From: Chrysemys picta bellii
Taxonomy: Eukaryota; Chordata; Testudines; Emydidae
Length of the DNA stretch: 64,000 nucleotides
Assembly (NCBI RefSeq): GCF_011386835.1
Contig: NW_027052931.1
Location: forward strand, 31,346-95,345
Direction of reading: 5' to 3'
Positions 57,056 through 64,000 of the stretch are shown in pieces; positions within the stretch are counted from its first letter, which is position 1, and each line of letters begins with the position of its first letter. Both the position numbers and the translations under genes were made by a program. The notes under the pieces were generated by a model. That model did not search any database and was not told the DNA's origin. It was given only the letters and a program-made list of their open reading frames with translations.

Positions 57056-57317
57056 CAGGGGCGGCTCCAGGCACCAGCGCAGCAAGTGCATGCCTGGGGC
57101 GGCAAGCCACAGGGGGCGGCCTACCGATTGCTGTGAGGGCAGCAGTCAGGCAGCCTTCGGCAGCGTGCCTGCGGGAGGTCCGCCAGTCCCGCGGCTTCGG
57201 CGGCAATTCGGCAGAGGGCACGCCGAAGGCGCGGCACTGGCAGATCACCCACAGAAACGCCGCCGAATCCGCGTGACTGCCATGCTTGGGGTGGCAAAAA
57301 ACATAGAGCCACCCCTG
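57056..57317 (+). mobile_element. hAT-type non-autonomous element
   Basis: It starts 'caggggcggctccaggca' and ends 'tagagccacccctg', TIRs with one mismatch in the first 14, flanked by a perfect 8-bp duplication aactgagg (57048-57055 and 57318-57325). The interior has 'ttcggcggc'/'gccgaa' inverted words. 262 bp, no coding capacity. Confidence 0.88.
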
Positions 57318-57325
57318 AACTGAGG

Positions 57326-57800
57326 GGATTTGGGGGAGGCTCCATCTTCTTATGCCAGCATGCAGTGGCACACAACGGCAGAGGGCAATCGAGCCACCCA
57401 GACAGGTACCGCTCAGTGAAGAAGTTCTCTGACAACTGCACATGAGTCATGCTCACAGCTAGTGGAATAAACATGTGCAATCACTCAAAGAAGAAATAAT
57501 ATTTGTTCCCCCAAGAACTTGTAGTGAAGAATCCCCTAGGAGATGTTCCCAAGACAGAGGGATAGCAATGATCTTTAGCTCCAGAAAATATGTTCAGTCT
57601 AATTTAGTTTTAATGTTTATAATTATGTAAACTGACAGCGACACGTATGGCATCAAGAAAGCATTGGCACAGCAACACCAAAAATCAAATACAATTCAGA
57701 GTCCTTCTCATTCAGAAGTTAGAATCACTGGGGCGGAGGGGGGAGAAGTCACTGTTTGCTCACTCTCCAGCTAGGTGTTGTTTGCATAGCCTCCAGCTAG
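57326..57800. other. Unassigned non-coding sequence
   Basis: No gene or repeat recognised. Confidence 0.4.
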
Positions 57801-57808
57801 GTGTAGAC

Positions 57809-59149
57809 CAGGGGTTGGCAACCTATGGCACGCGTGCCAAAGACAGCATGCAAGCTGATTTTTAATGGCAGAGTGCGGCCGCCGCTGGCCCCGGCAGCGG
57901 GCTGAGTGGAGCCGATGGCCAGGACCCCGGTAGGCAGCATGCCATTAAATGGCAGATTTTTAATGGCAGATTGCCATTAAAAATCCTGCCCGGCCCAGCC
58001 CCCTCTTCTCCTCCCCCTGCCTACTGCTCTCTCTGGCGGGGGCAGAAGCAAACTTGGTCCTGCCGGCTGCTGCTGTAGGGCAGGCTCCGCCGGCAGTCAA
58101 GCTTCCCTCCCCCCGCCTCTTCCCTGAGCGTGCTGCGTCGTGCCCCGCCTCCTCTCCTTCCCTGCCTCCAATGGCCCTCGCGATGGAGGGGAGAAGAGAA
58201 GCCCCAGCGCCCTCACTGCTCAGACCAGGAAGAAGGCGGAGAAGAGGCAGGAGGGGGGTGGAATCAGGGCATATCCCTCCAGCCCCCTGCTGTGATCTTC
58301 TCAGGGCTGGGGGCTGGGAGCACCCCCCCAATCCCAGCCTACCCCCCAGCCTTCTGCTCTGACCCCTGCACCCCCCTCACACCCCAGCCCCCTGCACCCC
58401 ACACAACCCCAGCCCTGACTCTGGCACCCCCCCCACACATACCCAGCCCCCTCACACTCCATGCCCTGACTCCTGTACCCTCCACATATACCCAGCCCCC
58501 CCAAACCTCATGCCCTGACTCTTACACTCTCCACATCCCACTCCCCACCCTGAGCACCAAATGGGAGCTCCTGCACCCCCCCTCACATTCCCACCTGTAC
58601 CCCTTGCACCAAATGGGAGCTGCCCAGGTAAACGCTCCACACCCAAACCTCCTGCCCCAACCCTGAGCCCCCTCCCTCATTCTAGCTCCTGGCCAGACCC
58701 TGCACCCCAACCCCCAGCCTGCTCCTTCACCCCCAGCCCTGTGCTCAGTGCACCCCCACCCTCAGCTCAGTGCAGGAAGAGAGGAAGAGAATGGGCCAGA
58801 ACTGTATGTGGGTAGGGCCGGGACCCCAGGCCGGCAGAGGACTGAGCGGGGCCAGCAGCCAGGACCCTGGCTGGCAGGAGCCAGCAGATGGAACCCCAGA
58901 CCGGCAGCGGGCTGAGCCGCTCAGCCCGCCACCGGCCTGGGGTGCCGGCCCCCCTCAGCCCGCTGCTGGCCTAGGTGAACGGAACCTTGTTTACTTTACA
59001 TACAACAGTAGTTTAGTTATATAATATATAGATTTATAGAGAGAGACCTTCTAAAAAATGTTAAAATGTATTACCGGCACACAAAACCTTAAATTAAAAT
59101 GAATAAATAAAGACTCGGCACACCACTTCAGAAAGGTTGCCAACCCCTG
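57809..59149 (-). mobile_element. Expanded hAT-type element with C-rich interior
   Basis: It starts 'caggggttggcaacctatgg' and ends 'ggttgccaacccctg' with perfect 8-bp duplication gtgtagac (57801-57808 and 59150-59157). The right 170 bp matches the short elements at 26705 and 17975. The extra ~1 kb in the middle is GC-rich: 'ggcaggag'-type sequence, then an imperfect C-rich array ('ccccagccccctgcacccc' and relatives, about 58310-58760). No transposase. Confidence 0.85.
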
Positions 59150-59176
59150 GTGTAGACTAATAGAAGCCACTTCTAA

Positions 59177-59376
59177 AGGCTTGTCAACATGGGCATATTC
59201 AGGAAAGTTAATCAAAATTAACTAATCCCTTCCAAAGTGAATTAAGATAAAGTGGCCTTAATTCAGTTTAATTCTAAACGAGAGGCACAGGGTAAAATGC
59301 AATTGAATCTACTTTCAATTCACACCTTTAGTTAATTTGAATTAATTTTCCTGAGTGTCCCTGTGTAGCCAAGCCC
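59177..59376. repeat. Foldback MITE
   Basis: The ends 'aggcttgtcaacatgggcat' and 'tgtccctgtgtagccaagcc' are imperfect inverted repeats, and the inner flanks (attcaggaaagttaat / attaattttcctgag) extend the foldback. Related in end sequence to 60998-61244. Confidence 0.55.
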
Positions 59377-59934
59377 GAAAACTGACAATATGATTCAGTA
59401 ATCTGAACACAATGTGATTTTCTTTAGGAACATGGGTTGTCTTCTTCCCACTGCATCACCTAGAACCCAAATCTGCCATCTCTGTCTTGCACATAACCCT
59501 GTTTTCTGTGAATGAACAGGTTTATTGCATAGTTTTGAATAAATGTGTTGGGTAAAATGTATCCCTAGGGTAACTTTGTGGAAATCAATGAAGTTAATCC
59601 AGCATGAAATTAGCCTTTATTTCCCATCCCCTCCCCCAGATTACTACGACCCACAAGAAACACATCTAGTTACATCAACAAATGTATTAAGAGTTTTCTT
59701 TAGCAAAACCTGCATGTGTATATGTGTAAACTCATTACATGTAAAATAATGGAGATGCATTCATGGCATGAAGCTTGTTAATCATATGCTAATAGCTATC
59801 TTCTTAGCTGCTTGTGTCAATATGGTGACCTCAAAACTACATAGATTGTTCAGTACACCACAGGTCATCTTTTGCTAGCAGAGCTCCTAATTACCGTGGA
59901 GACTGTGGATATTTAAAATAATAACAAGCTAGAG
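59377..59934. other. Unassigned non-coding sequence
   Basis: AT-rich, no gene recognised. Confidence 0.4.
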
Positions 59935-60486
59935 CAGTGGTTCTCAACTGATTACACATTGTGGGCCACATATGTGACCCACAATGTGTTCCCTGGGTTC
60001 AGGGGCTGGGTGGCAGGGCAGCGGCAGCCCCAATCCTCACCATGCAGGCCAGGCGGCTGCCCCAGACCTCGCAGGGCCGGGCGGCCGCCCCATGACCCAG
60101 ACTCCTGCCGCGCCGGGTAACAAGGCAGCCTGGCCAGAGCCCTCTGAGTCGGGCAGCAGGGCAGCTCAGACCCCTCCGTGCCGGGCAGCTGGGAACCTGG
60201 TGGACTCCGGGCCGGCCTTTAGCACACAGCTGAGCAGGGCCACAGCATAAGAGTCGCAGGGGCCCAGGGCAGAAAGCTGAAGCCCCACCACCTGGGGCTG
60301 GAGCCTGAGCAATGTAGGTTTGCAAGGTCCCCATGCAATTGCCTTGCCTGTTACCCCCAATGCTGGCCCTGGCTTTGATACGCAAAAAAACCAGTTACTA
60401 TGGCACAGATGGGCCACAGAGTTTTTATAGCGTGTTGGGCGGGGGGGCGGGGTCGGAGGGCTCAGAAATAAGGTTGAGAACCCCTG
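59935..60486 (+). mobile_element. hAT-type non-autonomous element
   Basis: It starts 'cagtggttctcaact' and ends 'ggttgagaacccctg', inverted repeats of a widespread hAT end type. Interior is GC-rich without a transposase frame. The flanking octamers are not recognisably duplicated, suggesting age or flank change. Confidence 0.65.
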
Positions 60487-60994
60487 GTTTATTGTCTTAT
60501 TGACATGGATGTAGATGAATTAGGTTGCTGAGAGGAGCAGCCACAACTCTTGTTAAAGTCCTAGGCACCTTGACTGAAATCCTCACCTTACTGATGTTAA
60601 TAGGAACTCTCCCATAGATTTCAGTACTCCGTGGTATTGTGAAGAGCATCCCATTTACCTCTCTCTGAAGAAATGCAAGTATCCCATGGGACAGTCCAAA
60701 GTGATTAGGGGAATGACCTGGCCGATATTCCTTCTTGATATATATATCTGAAATTGTTGCTTTATTTGCCTACATTGGGATTAGCACTCAATATCCAAAA
60801 GTGTCAGAACTTGCTCCTTGGCAATTAAACAAGAGGCAGTAGAGTCTTTGTCCCAGACCTATTACAGTCTTTACCAGCAGACATAAGGGAGGAGTAAACA
60901 GCATACGATTTCCAGTCACTGCTATATAGAATTGATAAACTGAGCCCTAAAGTGTGAGCCTGGTTAATTTTGTGCCGGACTTGCTCAAAGCATC
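60487..60994. other. Unassigned non-coding sequence
   Basis: AT-rich, no gene recognised. Confidence 0.4.
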
Positions 60995-60997
60995 TAA

Positions 60998-61244
60998 GGG
61001 CTTGGCTACACTGAAAACTTGAAAGCGCTGTTGCAGGAATGCTCCCGCAGCAGCGCTTTGAAGTGCGAGCGTGGTAATCCATCTGGTTTAATCCTAGTAA
61101 TCCACCTCCATGAGGGGATTAGCACCCAGAGCGTGTCCACACTAGCGCTTTAAAGCGCTCAGACTTGCTGCGCGCAGGGGGTGATATTTCACCCCCCTGA
61201 GCCAGCAAGTTAGAGCACTATAAAATGTAAGTGTAGCCAAGCCC
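60998..61244. repeat. Harbinger-type MITE with TAA duplication
   Basis: It starts 'gggcttggctacact' and ends 'agtgtagccaagccc', a perfect 15-bp inverted repeat, with TAA on both sides (60995-60997, 61245-61247). The interior has 'gcgctttgaagtgc' and 'gcgctttaaagcgc' foldbacks. The TWA duplication indicates mobilisation by a Harbinger-type transposase, though the TIR differs from that of the intact element at 29674-34093. Confidence 0.8.
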
Positions 61245-61247
61245 TAA

Positions 61248-63308
61248 GGTACATTAGAGCTGCTGCAAACTGCGCTGTTTTTCCATTGACTTAGAAGGAC
61301 TTGGATCCAGAATTTCAGGAGATTTGGTTCATATATGAAGATTATTTGGGCTATGAAGGACAATGTTAATTTCTCCCCACCTTGGACCATCTTAGCTCTG
61401 CTGGCTGGTATTTGGGGGAGCAAAGCAGATACTATAGACCGTCCCTGCCTACCTGCTGGTAAGAGGAGGGTAATACCCACCAACACAGACTCTAGACCGC
61501 GCCTCCACAGGTCTAGACTCAAGATTCAGGGAGTGCCATACAAGGGGAGAGAGGAGTATTCTTACTCCTGGTGCCACTATGCATGTAGCTGTGTTAAAGG
61601 TTGCCACAATCTGACACTGAATGACTTAGATTCAGGAGAACAACAAGAAGGAAGACAAGTAAGGTCTCTCCTGTACGGACTGCAGAAATTCAGGAGAACA
61701 AAATAGAGGCAAGTTCTGCATACAGACAAATTTTAGAGAATGAAAGATGCAGTACACAGCAAACAGAAGGCATCACCCTTTCATAGCTACATACCCAACA
61801 AAATAAGTTAGAACAGATGGATGGTCTTGAGGTAAAGTCCCTGAATGGGAACTCAAAAAATCTGGGTTCAATTTTCAGCTTTACCACAGGCTTCCCATGT
61901 GACCCTTGAACAAATAACGCATTCATTCCATAGCTGGCTAGCTGAAAAATGGGGAGAACACCTCCTCGGTCACTCTAGTCTATATAGTAAGATCTCTGGG
62001 CAGCGCTGTCTCTCTCTATGTTTGTGCAATGTTTAGGACAATGGGCCCCCCCATCCCTGATGAGCCCTCTAGTAATTGCTGTAATATTCTAACTTCCTCT
62101 AGCCTATACCTTTTCCTGGCACACAAGTTACATCAGGTTACAACACCCTGGAACCAACGTACTGACCTATCACATCACCTCAGGAAGAAAACCGTTACAA
62201 AGAGAAGAATGCACAGGAGCATACTGTAGGCCTCTAATGCACACTGCACTTGATTTATATCTGATTTCAGGATAAGGGAGCTGGGACATTGTTCTGAGTC
62301 TCTGCCTTCAGCAGCAGCAGCGAAGAGGAAAACCTAAATATGTTTTAAGAAACAGTACACCCCATCTTACCAGTTCCACCTCTGCTCAACACACAGCACT
62401 TAGATGTGTATATAGTGAAATCAATTCTAAGTTTATTTGGCAAAACATAGTGGAGAGACTCAAGTTGTAGCAAGTAGAAGGACTGGAAACAAATGGTCAC
62501 ATATAAAATAAAATCATAACAGGCATTTGAGAACCTAGACTTAATTAACAAGATATTCTCATGTCGTGTAAAGTATTGCTCGTCCAAAATCCTTGTAGCA
62601 CTTTACAACCAGGCTGGCTATGACCCTCCTTTCACAAGACAAGCATCCCATCAGCTTGCTTCCTCGGTGAAGGATTTAGTATGTCACTCTGCACGCCATG
62701 ATAGATCAGATCAGTCCTTTGTCTTTATTCATAAAGAGGGTACCTCCCTCCCTCTGTTTGTTCCATCCTGTAGATTTCACTGTCTCTTATTTGGCAGCTG
62801 GCTCAGTATGCAGATAGTCATACATTATGAGGCATACAGTACTCAAACGGCCAGTCAGGGAGATAGGTGTCTGTTACCTCCGGCCTGAAAGGATCATCTC
62901 CAAGGTATGTCACCTCCTGGTGACCTGCCTTAACTCCAAGATCTTAAGTACATAATTTTCAGTATAAATACATACCTCCTTAAATATTATCCGTACGTAC
63001 AGTTCACAATGATTTTGACAACCTGTCGGCTTCTGGCTCTTGGCGGACACCTTACACACCACCCTTCAGTGAACTATTATTAAGGCTACATTTTAGTCAC
63101 TACATTTTAGTGAAAGTTATGAACAAGTCCAGGCAGTAAACAAAAATTCATAGCCAGTGACCTGTCCATGACTTGTACTATATACCCCTGACTAAAACTT
63201 GGGCCTGGGACCCCCCAAAACACCTGGATCCTTACTAAACTGGTGAATGTCACATTTAGAGAAAAGTAGCTGGCATTTGCTTCTCTTGCACTAGCTTGTG
63301 GTACTTAC
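61248..63308. other. Unassigned non-coding sequence
   Basis: No exon recognised. A MIR-like piece ('gaactcaaaaaatctgggttcaatttt', about 61848-61875) is plausible. Confidence 0.35.
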
Positions 63309-63441
63309 CTTTATGGAAATCAAAGTTCTGGGTCCTTCTCGTCGGCGGTACTGCTGACTGCTGCACACTATCTTCAGCTTTTTTTGTTTTCCTTCGTGCA
63401 TATATCTGACCCCGGAGATCCATGTCACTCACATTATGCCA
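63309..63441 (-). CDS. Candidate coding exon, possibly alternative upstream KCNK2 exon
   Basis: On the minus strand an acceptor-like 'aaatgtttcag' precedes 133 bases that are open in one frame, and a consensus donor follows (aaag|gtaagt, 63308-63303). The peptide reads WHNVSDMDLRGQIYARRKTK, then AEDSVQQSAVPPTRRTQNFD and FHK, ending with one base (G) of a split codon. That end phase is exactly what KCNK2 exon 2 needs to complete its first valine codon. It is basic and hydrophilic, as expected for a cytoplasmic tail or linker. I do not recognise the sequence as a known TREK-1 N-terminus, and it may belong to another gene. Confidence 0.35.
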
Positions 63442-63918
63442 CTGAAACATTTGCGTTAGAAACTTTCTCAAAGTGAAATATTTTAGTATTCAATTCTCTG
63501 CCCCTGGAACAAACAGTTTTCCAATGAGACTCAAATCTGTTGCTTGTTAAAGCATTATTCTGGATGAGTAATTGGATTTCCTTCTGTAAGCTACCAGCAT
63601 GTTCACTAAGGGTCTGATTCACTATTGTCCTGCACCTTGTACTGTTAATTTCCACCAGGGAGCCCCATGAATACAATGTGAGAGGGGCACTGCATGTGGT
63701 GCACCACTTGCTCAGTCAGAGAGACAGTACCTATATAGAGGGGCTGGGAGAGGTGTGTGGGGGGGAATGAAAAGGGAGAATGTCAAAGAGACCGCATCCC
63801 CTAGGCCCATCTCCTCTAATCTGTGTCCTCTGCACGTGCATTAGTGGTCAGGATGCCCAGGTACTAAATGATTAGCAGAATCAGACTGACTTTCTGTATC
63901 TTTCCATCATTGATATAT
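63442..63918. other. Unassigned non-coding sequence
   Basis: No gene or repeat recognised. Confidence 0.4.
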
Positions 63919-64000
63919 AGGTATTATTATTTACATTCTGGTAGCATCTGGAGGTTGCCAGTCAATGAATAGGGCCCTGTTGTGCTAGGCACAAAGTAGT
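63919..64000 (+). repeat. L2/MIR-like interspersed repeat, cut by window end
   Basis: Shares 'ggtattattatttacattctgg', a 'tagcatctgg' word and 'ccctgttgtgctaggcac' in order with the copy at 2405-2520. Confidence 0.45.

Overview
The window is vertebrate nuclear DNA: AT-rich, intron-like sequence packed with interspersed repeats and carrying very few host coding exons. CR1 LINEs with 8-bp tail repeats, Penelope-like elements, hAT and Harbinger transposons, TA-duplicating MITEs and a tRNA-derived SINE with a CR1-like tail together point to a sauropsid. A turtle is most likely; I infer this from the repeat mix, not from a species-specific marker.

Host genes. The only confidently recognised functional exon is exon 2 of KCNK2 (TREK-1 potassium channel) on the minus strand at 52062-52372, with intact splice sites and the first transmembrane helix. 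Downstream of it on the same strand, hence apparently inside the next KCNK2 intron, lie two exons homologous to the 5' end of CENPF (47812-47972 and 45259-45456). Both are damaged: one base lost just after the start codon in the first, one base gained and no acceptor AG in the second. They look like a duplicated, decaying CENPF fragment. Candidate exons of unidentified genes are at 3083-3150 and 28699-28809 (plus, phase-compatible with each other) and at 63309-63441 (minus, phase-compatible with KCNK2 exon 2).

Mobile DNA, left to right. 3.5-7 kb: MITEs and an LTR-like block. 9.5-12.7 kb: two GC-rich TA-duplicating elements in opposite orientation, one with a third element nested inside. 12.8-13.3 kb: an LTR. 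14.7-16.2 kb: a decayed Penelope-like element with RT and GIY-YIG remnants and a hammerhead-like 3' motif; two short hairpin derivatives follow at 19.4 and 24.0 kb with 12-13 bp target duplications. 18-27 kb: hAT elements and MITEs. 29.7-34.1 kb: an almost complete PIF/Harbinger transposon encoding a two-exon Myb/SANT-like protein and an uninterrupted 461-residue DDE transposase, convergently arranged. 38.6-39.3 kb: a much older Harbinger transposase relic. 39.7-42.0 kb: a 5'-truncated CR1 with a 626-codon open reverse-transcriptase frame. 43.6-45.0 kb: an LTR-like sequence split by hAT insertions. 46.5-51.4 kb: SINE, CR1 and hAT copies around the CENPF fragment. 53-61 kb: microsatellites, a retroelement gag-like frame, a LINE C-terminus and several hAT elements and MITEs with clean target duplications.

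A 500-base run of N (35501-36000) marks an assembly gap. The most noteworthy items are the broken CENPF fragment downstream of KCNK2 exon 2, the near-intact Harbinger, and the Penelope hairpin elements with hammerhead-like cores.
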